Shown: positions 33,787 to 41,224 of the stretch, piece after piece
How the letters are laid out: every line of letters starts with the position of its first letter
Numbering within the stretch: position 1 is the first letter of the stretch
Source: Bacillus sp. Marseille-Q1617
Lineage (GTDB): Bacteria > Bacillota > Bacilli > Bacillales > Bacillaceae_B
Direction: 5' to 3'
DNA length: 64,000 nucleotides
NCBI RefSeq assembly: GCF_903645295.1
Contig: NZ_CAHJXM010000001.1
Span: 930,001-994,000 of the forward strand
Made by a program: the position numbers and the translations under genes
Notes under the pieces: generated by a model
What the model was told of the DNA's origin: nothing
Seen by the model: the letters and a program-made list of their open reading frames with translations, nothing else
The model's database searches: none

Positions 33787-35295
33787 CTAGTTGATTTTTC
33801 TTTTGCTTTCCGAAATATCGCTGAACTGTCCCACATAATACTTTACATCGCCGGCATCATTGCAAACCTCTGATATAGTCAGCCACTCTAAATAGACTTC
33901 TCCATTTTTTCGTTTATTCCAGATTTTACCTTGCCAATATCCTTGATCTTTTAATTCATTCCACAGAGCTGAATAAAAATGCTGATCATGCCGGCCGGAT
34001 TGAAGAATACTTGGTTTCTGTCCAACGGCTTCTTCTTTTTCATAGCCGGTTACTTTAGTGAAAGCCTGATTTACCCGTTCGATGACCCCCTCTTCGTTTG
34101 TGACCATCATTCCCTGGGCAGTGTTTTCAAGTACTTTATTTTCCAGCTTTAATTTTTCACGGAACGTCATCCATAATACGATGACAAAACTGAGAAGGGC
34201 GAATTCGGATAAAGCCATGAATCCGATGGCATAGTGCCCCGTCAAACTGAAGACGGTTGTTAACACTAATGGAGGGAAGAATCCTCCCAGACCTCCCATG
34301 GCCGCCACAAGACCATTTACGATACCCGCCTGTTTGGTGAAATAGAGCGGGACCAGTTTGAAGATCGTTCCATTCCCAATCCCCGCGCAGGCCGCGACTG
34401 TCAATACACCAGTGGTATATAACTCAATCGTAGGAGAGAAAGATAATAATACACCTGAAAATGTTAATCCCCCGAAGACAAACAACAGGATGAAATACGG
34501 ATTGAATTTATCAGACAGCCATCCGCCGATCGGGCGCATAAATGTTGATAAAGCGATGAAGCCTGCCGTACGTAAACCAGCGTCAACCGGTGTTAAATTA
34601 AATTCATTCACCAAGAAGTTTGGTAAATAAATGGTGAATGCGACAAAAGATCCAAAAGTGATGAAGTAAAATAAACATAACGCCCATAACGTTGAATTCC
34701 GGTATACTTCTTTTACCTGTTTAACGATTGAAACATTCACTTTCTTTTCTTTGCGATCACCAAATACAAAGTTTAAAATAGCAAAAGCTAACAGTAAGAC
34801 AAGATAGAAGCGGACCGTTGTCACCCATCCAAATGAGCTGGCGAGGACAGGGGCGGCAAATGCGGTTACCGCAGTACCGATATTACCCGATCCATATATT
34901 CCGTTAATGAATCCGTGCTTGCTTGAAGGATAATATTTAGGTAGAGAGGTTACCCCTATTGAAAAAGTCGCTCCTCCTATCCCTATCAAGAGACCTCCAA
35001 TGACTAAATCCGAGAGTGAGTCAGCTTGACTGATGTAGAATACAGGGAATAATAACGCGATAAAGCTTAACGTGAAGACTAATCTGGCACCGAAACGATT
35101 TGTGTAATATCCGATCGGGATGCGAAGCACACTTCCCAAAATGACCGGGATCGCGGTTACTAAGGCAACTTCTCCGTTCGTTAAATCAATATCCTGACGA
35201 ATATTCGGCATAAGTGAAGAAATGAGCACCCATACCATAAACCCGGCGATGAGACTTGATGTTTGAAGAGGCAGCTGGATTTTTGTACTCTTCAT
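33787..35295 (-). CDS. narK: NarK-type nitrate/nitrite transporter fused to a PAS domain
   Basis: A 502-residue protein, about 100 residues longer than B. subtilis NarK. Residues 1 to ~385 form a 12-helix MFS transporter with NarK features (SLMPNIRQDIDLTNGEVALVTA, GIGGATFSIGVTSLPKYYP, GNGTIFKLVPLYF). Residues ~390-502 form a PAS domain (NTAQGMMVTNEEGVIERVNQAFTKVTGYEKEEAVGQ...) with a PAC ending VGQFSDISESKRK. No kinase, GGDEF or HTH output follows. I infer that the PAS either senses redox/ligand to gate transport or contacts a partner. The frame is continuous, so it is a genuine fusion. A perfect Fnr box lies upstream; GGAGAATC precedes the ATG. Confidence 0.88.
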   Translation of the reverse strand: MKSTKIQLPLQTSSLIAGFMVWVLISSLMPNIRQDIDLTNGEVALVTAIPVILGSVLRIPIGYYTNRFGARLVFTLSFIALLFPVFYISQADSLSDLVIGGLLIGIGGATFSIGVTSLPKYYPSSKHGFINGIYGSGNIGTAVTAFAAPVLASSFGWVTTVRFYLVLLLAFAILNFVFGDRKEKKVNVSIVKQVKEVYRNSTLWALCLFYFITFGSFVAFTIYLPNFLVNEFNLTPVDAGLRTAGFIALSTFMRPIGGWLSDKFNPYFILLFVFGGLTFSGVLLSFSPTIELYTTGVLTVAACAGIGNGTIFKLVPLYFTKQAGIVNGLVAAMGGLGGFFPPLVLTTVFSLTGHYAIGFMALSEFALLSFVIVLWMTFREKLKLENKVLENTAQGMMVTNEEGVIERVNQAFTKVTGYEKEEAVGQKPSILQSGRHDQHFYSALWNELKDQGYWQGKIWNKRKNGEVYLEWLTISEVCNDAGDVKYYVGQFSDISESKRKIN

Positions 35296-35342
35296 TGGAT
35301 GATTCTCCTTTCAATCCTATAAAAATGAAAATCTATATCCAT

Positions 35343-35385
35343 ATCCTAACAACGGTGCACGGATAAGGTTGTGAAGTTCATCACA
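35343..35385 (-). promoter_or_regulatory. Fnr box and promoter of narK
   Basis: TGTGAAGTTCATCACA (35370-35385) is a perfect consensus. TAGGAT on the minus strand (35348-35343) begins 37 nt from the box edge. Confidence 0.8.
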
Positions 35386-35416
35386 CGAGACAAAGAAACT
35401 TCACATGAGAAACTCC

Positions 35417-35863
35417 TCAGCTCATTAAATTCACAATTTCTTCATAAGAGCTTTTCAAGTTTTTATGAAAAGACCGCAATATATTTCTTTGCAGCAACGG
35501 ATGCTGGTCCGATATGTTGATGATTAATGGAAGAGGGACTTCCATATATATTGTGGTTTCTCTCACCTCGAGACTAATTGAGTCCCCATTCTTATGATAT
35601 TGAAGAAAGACACTCGGCATAAACATATCATTTGTTGTTAATGACCCCATTTTATATTGAGAATGCTGGGATTCTTTCATGTGAACGTGAAGAGAACCGG
35701 ATAATATGAGGATCATCGTGTTTCTCTTTTGTAAGCAAATAATGTCATCCTTTTCTTTTTTTATGATGCTTGAAGCTTCCACTATCCTTTTCAGTTGACT
35801 ATTCCCAATGTCTTGAAACAAGCTGAGACTTTTCAGGTAAAGCAGATAATCCTGCTTATGCAT
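35417..35863 (-). CDS. Stand-alone Crp-like sensor domain protein without HTH
   Basis: A 148-residue protein, MHKQDYLLYLKSLSLFQDIGNSQLKRIVEASSII..., with the layout of the Crp/Fnr effector domain (leader helix, beta-roll to ~residue 110, then a helix) but ending before any DNA-binding domain. The DNA between its stop and narK has no HTH remnant. The start is the ATG at 35863 with a GAGGGGGAG site; the upstream frame covers the promoter. It is driven by the best Fnr promoter in the window, so it is unlikely to be a silent relic. It could modulate Fnr or the Crp-like paralogue by heterodimerisation. Confidence 0.72.
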   Translation of the reverse strand: MHKQDYLLYLKSLSLFQDIGNSQLKRIVEASSIIKKEKDDIICLQKRNTMILILSGSLHVHMKESQHSQYKMGSLTTNDMFMPSVFLQYHKNGDSISLEVRETTIYMEVPLPLIINISDQHPLLQRNILRSFHKNLKSSYEEIVNLMS

Positions 35864-35896
35864 TCTTTCTCCCCCTCTAATCAATGCATTTTCATC

Positions 35897-35939
35897 ATTA
35901 TAAAAGAATCCCTGAAAAATAACTGTGACACTTTTCACA
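35897..35939 (-). promoter_or_regulatory. Fnr box and consensus promoter of the Crp-like domain gene
   Basis: TGTGACACTTTTCACA (35924-35939) is a perfect consensus. TATAAT on the minus strand (35902-35897) begins 37 nt from the box edge. Confidence 0.82.
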
Positions 35940-35952
35940 GTTATTGGAATAT

Positions 35953-35987
35953 AAAAAGGCGGCCTCAACTTTACGTTGAGACCGCCT
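35953..35987 (-). terminator. Terminator of fnr
   Basis: On the minus strand AGGCGGTCTCAAC pairs with GTTGAGGCCGCCT (one G-T pair) and is followed by a T-run. Confidence 0.8.
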
Positions 35988-35996
35988 CATATTCTC

Positions 35997-36713
35997 TTAA
36001 TCTATATTGCAAATATCAATTGGACAGTTTTCACAACCGATTTCTTCCCTGAGGTATTCTAGATCCAGGATGATGATCCTGCCGTCAGATGTATAATCAA
36101 TGATATTCTTTTTCTTTAATTCACTCAGCATGCGGTTCACACTTTCTCTCGTCGCAGCACAAAATTTGGCCAATTCCTGATTGGTGAGATGAATATCGAG
36201 AAGAATTCCTTTTTCATTTTTAATCCCATAAGAGTTTGAAATACGGATAATGGTGGAATAAAGGGCGCCTTTTTTTCCGTTCATGACTAAATCACGGATT
36301 TTTGATTGGTTTTTTCTAAGATGAGTTGAAATCCATTTCATAAATTCGAAGGTTAGGGGGGCATCGTTGATTAGATTTTTTTCTAACGTATCTCTTTGTA
36401 TGACGTGAACTTCTCCTTCTTCTAATGTGTATGCACTTAACATGTAAGTGGCATCATCAGAGAAAAGCGTCAATTCTCCAATAAAGTCGTCCTTTTTACA
36501 TATTCGCATGTTCAATTCCTTGCCTTCAAGACTCAGCTTGCTAATTTGAAAAATCCCGGATTTAATCAGATATAATTCAGCTGCTTCTTCCCCTTCTTGA
36601 AATAAAAAAGTCCCTTTTTTTATTTTACGTGGAGTTCCGATTGACTGTAATAAAGAAGCCAAATCCTCTGAAACAGTGGAAAGGTCGCTTTTTCTTTTTT
36701 TATTCAATTCCAT
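35997..36713 (-). CDS. fnr: Oxygen-sensing regulator Fnr
   Basis: A 238-residue Fnr, the same length as the B. subtilis protein. Counting from the ATG at 36713, the four B. subtilis-type [4Fe-4S] ligands are in place: Asp141 (KIRDLV) and Cys227, Cys230, Cys235 in GCENCPIDIC at the C-terminus. The beta-roll covers residues ~25-115 and the HTH is LTNQELAKFCAATRESVNRML. The intact cluster makes it the likely oxygen sensor that activates the TGTGA-N6-TCACA promoters listed here. AGGAG lies upstream at somewhat long spacing; the frame is open to 36752. It is divergent from mobA. Confidence 0.92.
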   Translation of the reverse strand: MELNKKRKSDLSTVSEDLASLLQSIGTPRKIKKGTFLFQEGEEAAELYLIKSGIFQISKLSLEGKELNMRICKKDDFIGELTLFSDDATYMLSAYTLEEGEVHVIQRDTLEKNLINDAPLTFEFMKWISTHLRKNQSKIRDLVMNGKKGALYSTIIRISNSYGIKNEKGILLDIHLTNQELAKFCAATRESVNRMLSELKKKNIIDYTSDGRIIILDLEYLREEIGCENCPIDICNID

Positions 36714-36760
36714 TAAGGTATCACCACTCCTAAATTTGAGTACCAATAACATTTACTAGA

Positions 36761-36819
36761 TAACATGTATTTTACATGTAACTTTTATCACTATTGCATT
36801 TAAAGTAACATGTTATGCT
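36761..36819 (+). promoter_or_regulatory. mobA promoter region: Fnr-like box and TAACATGT repeats
   Basis: TGTAACTTTTATCACT (36777-36792) matches the Fnr site with two mismatches, and TATGCT (36814-36819) begins 37 nt from its edge. ACATGTA-TTT-TACATGT (36763-36779) and TAACATGTTA (36806-36815) are additional palindromes, one overlapping the Fnr-like box and the other the -10. They may bind a second regulator between fnr and mobA. Confidence 0.5.
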
Positions 36820-36860
36820 TACGTTTACAACTATATTCTGGAAAGGAAGATTTACACTTT

Positions 36861-37490
36861 ATGGATAGAAAGAACGTGATGGGCGTGATTCTCGCAGGAG
36901 GCAAGTCAAGAAGATTTGGTTCAAATAAAGGATTTGCCCTTTATAAAGGAGTTCCTTTTTATGAATGGTCAATAAGAGCGATGAAGAAAGCTGTAGAGAG
37001 CTGTGTTTTGGTCACAAATAGGGAACTGGAGAGAGAGTATAAAGCTGTAGCCGGAATGACTGTCATAGTGGATGATGCATCCTTCGAAGAAAGTGGGCCG
37101 CTTGGAGGAATGTATACCGCTATGTCAGAAATGGCACCGGTTGAATGGTATGTTCTGCTGCCGATTGATGTTCCTTATATCAATTCCTCCATTATAGAGC
37201 AAATCATTGAGGCTGATGGAACAGGGTGCAAAGCGATCATTCCCATCATTGAGGGGAAAAAACAGTTTTTGATTGCAGCGTATCATTATTCTCTCAAAGA
37301 TGTGATTTATGAGCAGTTGCTTACAGGAAACTACAGGATGCAGTCTTTAGTGGAGAAGATAGATGTTCACTATATTGAGGAAAAAAAGATGGGGAAAAAT
37401 GCGGGCGTATCCTTTAGAAATGTGAATACAGTCCATGATTTGGAAATCTTTAAAAGGGAGGACTGTGACAAACATCATAATGAGCACTGA
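36861..37490 (+). CDS. mobA: Molybdenum cofactor guanylyltransferase MobA
   Basis: A 209-residue nucleotidyltransferase. The signature GVILAGGKSRRFGSNKG starts at about residue 8, with ESGPLGGMYTAM and LLPIDVPYI further on. MobA attaches GMP to molybdopterin to form the MGD cofactor of DMSO-reductase-family enzymes such as the NasC-type protein here. The ATG at 36861 follows GAAAGGAAG. The moaA promoter's Fnr box lies inside its 3' end. Confidence 0.87.
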   Translation: MDRKNVMGVILAGGKSRRFGSNKGFALYKGVPFYEWSIRAMKKAVESCVLVTNRELEREYKAVAGMTVIVDDASFEESGPLGGMYTAMSEMAPVEWYVLLPIDVPYINSSIIEQIIEADGTGCKAIIPIIEGKKQFLIAAYHYSLKDVIYEQLLTGNYRMQSLVEKIDVHYIEEKKMGKNAGVSFRNVNTVHDLEIFKREDCDKHHNEH

Positions 37491-37506
37491 TTCTTCATGT
37501 TAAGAT
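37464..37506 (+). promoter_or_regulatory. Fnr box and promoter of moaA inside mobA
   Basis: TGTGACAAACATCATA (37464-37479) has one mismatch and lies within the last codons of mobA. TAAGAT (37501-37506) begins 37 nt from the box edge. Confidence 0.65.
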
Positions 37507-37544
37507 GAACACAAATCGGTACAAAAAGTAAGGAGTGCGAGAAA

Positions 37545-38552
37545 ATGAAGAATGTTCTCGATACCCGAAAACGACCGTTGCGTGATTTAAGAATTTCAGT
37601 AACGGATCGTTGTAATTTCAGATGCAGTTACTGCATGCCTAAAGAGATTTTCGGGGCTGATTATCCCTTTATGAAAAAAGATGAAATTCTTTCCTTTGAG
37701 GAAATTGTCCGCTTGGCGGAATTATTTGCGGAATATGGAGTGGAGAAGATTCGTTTAACCGGCGGGGAACCGTTGCTGAGAAAAGATCTTCCGGTGTTGG
37801 TTAAACGTCTTTCGGCGATGGATGGAATTAAATACGTCACGTTAACAACAAATGGAGTTTTCCTGGCAAAGCATGCGAAAGCGCTGAAAGAAGCAGGCAT
37901 ATGCCGGGTAAATGTCAGTCTTGATTCTCTTGATGATGAAGTGTTCAAAAAAATAAATAATATGAATACGAGTGTCTCGGCTGTTTTGAAGGGAATCTTC
38001 GCAGCAAGAGATACCGGGCTTGAAGTCAAGGTGAACATGGTTGTCAAGAAAGGGTTAAATGATCAGGAAATATTGTCGATGGTTCGTTTCTTTAAGGAAG
38101 AAAACATTACACTGCGTTTTATTGAATATATGGATGTTGGTTGTACGAATGGCTGGAATTTTAGAGACGTCGTCTCAAAAAAACAGCTGTTTGATATGAT
38201 TCAGGAGCATTATCAGCTCGAACCTGTTAAGCAGGACTTCTTTGGAGAAGTGGCTAAGAGATATCGCCACAAAGGAACCAATACAGAGGTAGGGTTTATC
38301 TCTTCAGTCACGGAAACATTCTGCGGTTCATGTACGAGGGCGCGGTTATCAACAGATGGAAAGCTTTATACCTGTCTGTTCGCCTCAGAAGGATATGACT
38401 TAAGAGACATGCTCCGTTCAGGTGCATCTGATGAAGAAATTGCTGCAACGATCCAATCTATTTGGGAAAAGCGGGAGGACCGTTATTCTGAAGTCCGCAC
38501 CGAAGAAAGCCAGAAGAATCGTAAAATCGAGATGTCGTATATTGGTGGATAA
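37545..38552 (+). CDS. moaA: GTP 3',8-cyclase MoaA
   Basis: A 335-residue radical SAM enzyme. The N-terminal cluster motif is CNFRCSYC near residue 24, with [10 protein letters not shown]. The second cluster, which binds GTP, is in [21 protein letters not shown]. The C-terminus ends in Gly-Gly, as required in this family. It catalyses the first step of molybdopterin synthesis with MoaC. AAGGAGTGCG precedes the ATG. Its own Fnr-type promoter lies in mobA, and a terminator follows. Confidence 0.92.
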   Translation: MKNVLDTRKRPLRDLRISVTDRCNFRCSYCMPKEIFGADYPFMKKDEILSFEEIVRLAELFAEYGVEKIRLTGGEPLLRKDLPVLVKRLSAMDGIKYVTLTTNGVFLAKHAKALKEAGICRVNVSLDSLDDEVFKKINNMNTSVSAVLKGIFAARDTGLEVKVNMVVKKGLNDQEILSMVRFFKEENITLRFIEYMDVGCTNGWNFRDVVSKKQLFDMIQEHYQLEPVKQDFFGEVAKRYRHKGTNTEVGFISSVTETFCGSCTRARLSTDGKLYTCLFASEGYDLRDMLRSGASDEEIAATIQSIWEKREDRYSEVRTEESQKNRKIEMSYIGG

Positions 38553-38597
38553 GCTGGATAGACATAAGAAATATTTTAATAAATTGGAATGTCATAA

Positions 38598-38637
38598 ATG
38601 CTGAACCTATATGGAATGAGGGTTCGGCATTTTTTTG
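38598..38637 (+). terminator. Terminator of moaA
   Basis: ATGCTGAACC pairs with GGGTTCGGCAT (one G-T pair), followed by seven T residues. Confidence 0.8.
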
Positions 38638-38755
38638 TGGGATGAATGTATAAGCACGATATCATGTTTTAAGCACCTGCCTATAGGCTACTAACCAGCT
38701 CAGCAAAAACATATACATATCAAAGACACCTAACAAGAGGGCGGGAGGACTGCGT

Positions 38756-40630
38756 GTGAAAAGGGAAATTAAAGAAACAGCCAATAAAATGGTGGAAGAA
38801 CTTCGGCGGAAACAGAATCCTGACGGCAGCTGGTCGTTTTGTTTTGAAAACAGTCTGCTGACGGATGCCTATATGATCATCTTGATCCGTTCTTTATTTT
38901 TGAAGGAAGATGAGCTTGTCTATCAATTGGTCAGAAGACTTCTGAATATGCAGACGGAAGAAGGGACGTGGAAGGTGTTCGTGGATGAGGAAGAAGGGAA
39001 TCTATCGGCTACGATTGAAGCTTACTTTGCGTTGAGATTCAGTGGCCTTCTAGATGAAAAAGACCCTCGTTTGAAAAAAGCGGAAAGGTTCATCAAGGAG
39101 AAAGGGGGACTGGAGGAGGCTCATACGCTTACGAAGCTGATGCTTGCGGTTCATGGTCAGTATGAGTGGCGATATCTGATGCCAATTCCGATTGAAGTCC
39201 TGATTATTCCAGGTGCATTTCCTATCAGCTTTTGGGATTTCAGCAGCTATGCAAGGGGGCATATCGCTCCGTTCCTGCTACTCCGGGATGGGCGCTATCA
39301 TCTGAAGACATCGCGAACGCCAAACATCAGGCATCTGTTCCTGAATACAGGGCGCAGCCAGGAACCTGACCAGAACCGAATGTTTCTTCTGGAGAAACTA
39401 AAAGAGGGAATCAAGGAGCTTGCGGGTTTGCCGGATTACCTTCGTACACAGGCCAGGCAGTTTGCACACAATTATATGTTGCAGCGGATAGAGTCAGATG
39501 GAACATACTTGAGTTATTTCAGTACTACCTTTTTTATGATTTATGCGTTGATGTCGACAGGAGATAAGGAAGACTCCACTGTCATAAGAAATGCCATAAA
39601 CGGTTTAAAGGAGATGATCTGTCAAACGGATAACGGGCCTCATGTCCAGAATTCCCCTTCACGCGTATGGGACACCGCACTGATCACCGATGTCCTGCAA
39701 GAATCGGGTGTCGGCTTTGAAGGCGAGACGGTAAAGGAGTCTGTCAGTTACTTGTTAAAACAGCAGCATTATAAATTCGGGGATTGGGCCATCGAGATTC
39801 CAACCGTTACTCCAGGGGGCTGGGGGTTTTCTGAAAGCAATTCGATTCATCCTGATGTGGATGATACGACAGCTGCGCTTCGCGCCCTCACCTATTCAGC
39901 CAGCGAAAGACCTGAGATCCGGCAAGCTTGGGAGAGGGGGGTGGATTGGGTGCTCGGTATGCAGAACCGTGATGGGGGCTGGCCCGCTTTTGAAAAGAAT
40001 AAGACCAAAGGGATTCTTGCTTCATTTCCGTTGGACGGGGCAGAAGCGGCAGCGATTGATCCTTCTACAGCAGACCTGACAGGAAGGACCCTTGAATTCC
40101 TCGGCAGCCGGGCCGGACTGACAAAGGATCACCCAAATATGAAAAGGGGCATTGGGTGGTTGAAGCTGAGTCAGGAAGAGGACGGTTCCTGGCCAGGCAG
40201 GTGGGGGATCCACTATATTTATGGAACGTGGGCGGCTGTCACGGGGATGAAGGCTGCAGGAGTGCAGTCAACAGATAAAAGCATCGAGAGGGCAAAGAGT
40301 TGGCTCGAAAGCATTCAAAGAAGTGACGGGGGCTGGGGCGAGTCATGCTACAGCGATCAAAAAAACAAGTACGTTCCGCTTTCCTTCAGTACGGCCTCGC
40401 AGACAGCGTGGGCACTTGATGCCCTCATCAGTATATCCGACCAAGCCGACGATGCCATTGAAAAAGGAATGAGAAGGCTCTTGGACCTCATCAATAACGA
40501 ACAGACTTCCCCGGCAGATTCCTACCCGACAGGAGCAGGCCTTAAGGGGAAATTCTATATCCACTACCACAGCTACAAATGGATCTGGCCGCTCCAGACT
40601 ATGAGCCATTATTTAACTAAATACGACTGA
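38756..40630 (+). CDS. sqhC: Sporulenol synthase (squalene-hopene cyclase family)
   Basis: A 624-residue triterpene cyclase with repeated QW motifs (for example QNPDGSWSF, QNRDGGWPAFE, QEEDGSWPGRWG, QRSDGGWGES). The class II catalytic motif is D367-V-D369-D370 (HPDVDDTTAALRAL). Length and N-terminus match SqhC of B. subtilis, which cyclises tetraprenyl-beta-curcumene to sporulenol in spores. GTG start with GGGAGG upstream. It is monocistronic and unrelated in function to the nitrate island; no spore-type promoter could be assigned with confidence. Confidence 0.88.
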   Translation: MKREIKETANKMVEELRRKQNPDGSWSFCFENSLLTDAYMIILIRSLFLKEDELVYQLVRRLLNMQTEEGTWKVFVDEEEGNLSATIEAYFALRFSGLLDEKDPRLKKAERFIKEKGGLEEAHTLTKLMLAVHGQYEWRYLMPIPIEVLIIPGAFPISFWDFSSYARGHIAPFLLLRDGRYHLKTSRTPNIRHLFLNTGRSQEPDQNRMFLLEKLKEGIKELAGLPDYLRTQARQFAHNYMLQRIESDGTYLSYFSTTFFMIYALMSTGDKEDSTVIRNAINGLKEMICQTDNGPHVQNSPSRVWDTALITDVLQESGVGFEGETVKESVSYLLKQQHYKFGDWAIEIPTVTPGGWGFSESNSIHPDVDDTTAALRALTYSASERPEIRQAWERGVDWVLGMQNRDGGWPAFEKNKTKGILASFPLDGAEAAAIDPSTADLTGRTLEFLGSRAGLTKDHPNMKRGIGWLKLSQEEDGSWPGRWGIHYIYGTWAAVTGMKAAGVQSTDKSIERAKSWLESIQRSDGGWGESCYSDQKNKYVPLSFSTASQTAWALDALISISDQADDAIEKGMRRLLDLINNEQTSPADSYPTGAGLKGKFYIHYHSYKWIWPLQTMSHYLTKYD

Positions 40631-40651
40631 GGGCTTTTCAACGGGCCCTCA
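40628..40651 (+). terminator. Hairpin at the sqhC stop
   Basis: TGAGGGC and GCCCTCA form a short stem over the stop codon. It is followed by two unpaired AAAGCCCGTCCC half-copies of the GGGACGGGC hairpin family (about 40668-40680 and 40699-40711), apparently decayed. Confidence 0.45.
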
Positions 40652-40795
40652 CCGCTTCCCCCCGCTAAAAGCCCGTCCCTCGCTGCACCAAAGTACTAAA
40701 AGCCCGTCCCGCAATACAGCACTGCGCTAAAGAGTTAGAATATTCTTTACTTATCATGCATAACATCTTAAACTGTGGGTGGGAAGTAATTTTTT

Positions 40796-41115
40796 CCAAG
40801 AGGCTCTGACATTAAATTTAATGCGATATTAATTATTCCTAGCTTTTGATTGGAGTACAAGATGAAGACTCCTGCGGGAGAAGCGAGACAGGTAAGACTT
40901 GTCCAGCTCCAAGGCTTAGAGGCACATGTCATAAGTCAACTCGTCCAAGAAGGCAAAGAACGCCTTCGTGGCCGATTCGCCTTATGCCACCCGCCTCTGA
41001 CCAAAGCCTATCCGCTTTTCTAACCCACAGGAGCATAGCGACGAGGAGGCTTACCGGCCGCCCGCGGAAAGCGAAGTCTTGCACGGAAATCAAAAGCGGC
41101 AATAAAAGAGCCTTC
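40796..41115 (+). repeat. Dispersed composite repeat, copy D (degenerate, filled)
   Basis: Recognisable by AAGAGGCTCTGACA at the left, GATTGGAGTACAAGATGAAG, and GCGAAGTCTTGCACGGAAATC at the right. It is more diverged than A-C. The hairpin module at about 40898-41022 is in the opposite relative orientation and a few bases away from the site used in B and C. It fills most of the 510-bp gap between sqhC and the 22-codon ORF. Confidence 0.75.
40898..41022 (-). repeat. Nested hairpin module in copy D, inverted
   Basis: The + strand reads TTGTCCAGCTCC...CCGCTTTTCTA, the reverse complement of the module as it appears in copy B, while the host arms are in copy-B orientation. Host sequence GTAAGAC/CCCACAGG flanks it. 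Confidence 0.7.
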
Positions 41116-41141
41116 CAAAATAAAAAAGGAGGAGATCAAAG

Positions 41142-41210
41142 ATGATTAAAATTTTCGACGGAGTTACGAATGCAGTAAAAAAGTGTGAGGTTCGACATAT
41201 TAAAACGTAG
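41142..41210 (+). CDS. 22-residue ORF upstream of the GNAT giant
   Basis: ATG with a near-ideal AAAGGAGGAG site at 41126-41134 opens a 22-codon ORF, MIKIFDGVTNAVKKCEVRHIKT, ending 14 bp before the next ATG. No family is recognised. The strong ribosome binding site argues that it is translated. It could be a leader peptide, a small protein, a peptide substrate for the neighbouring enzymes, or the stub of a gene cut by the adjacent repeat. Nothing in the sequence decides among these. Confidence 0.45.
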   Translation: MIKIFDGVTNAVKKCEVRHIKT

Positions 41211-41224
41211 TGTAGGAGGAAGTT

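Noticed and set aside
11921..38552. Search for narGHJI, nirBD or nor genes in the anaerobic island
   Set aside because: None is present; the only nitrate reductase-like enzyme is the NasC-type protein at 22222-24348.
5426..41115. Composite repeats as insertion sequences
   Set aside because: No transposase or other ORF lies inside any of the four copies; they are non-coding repeats.
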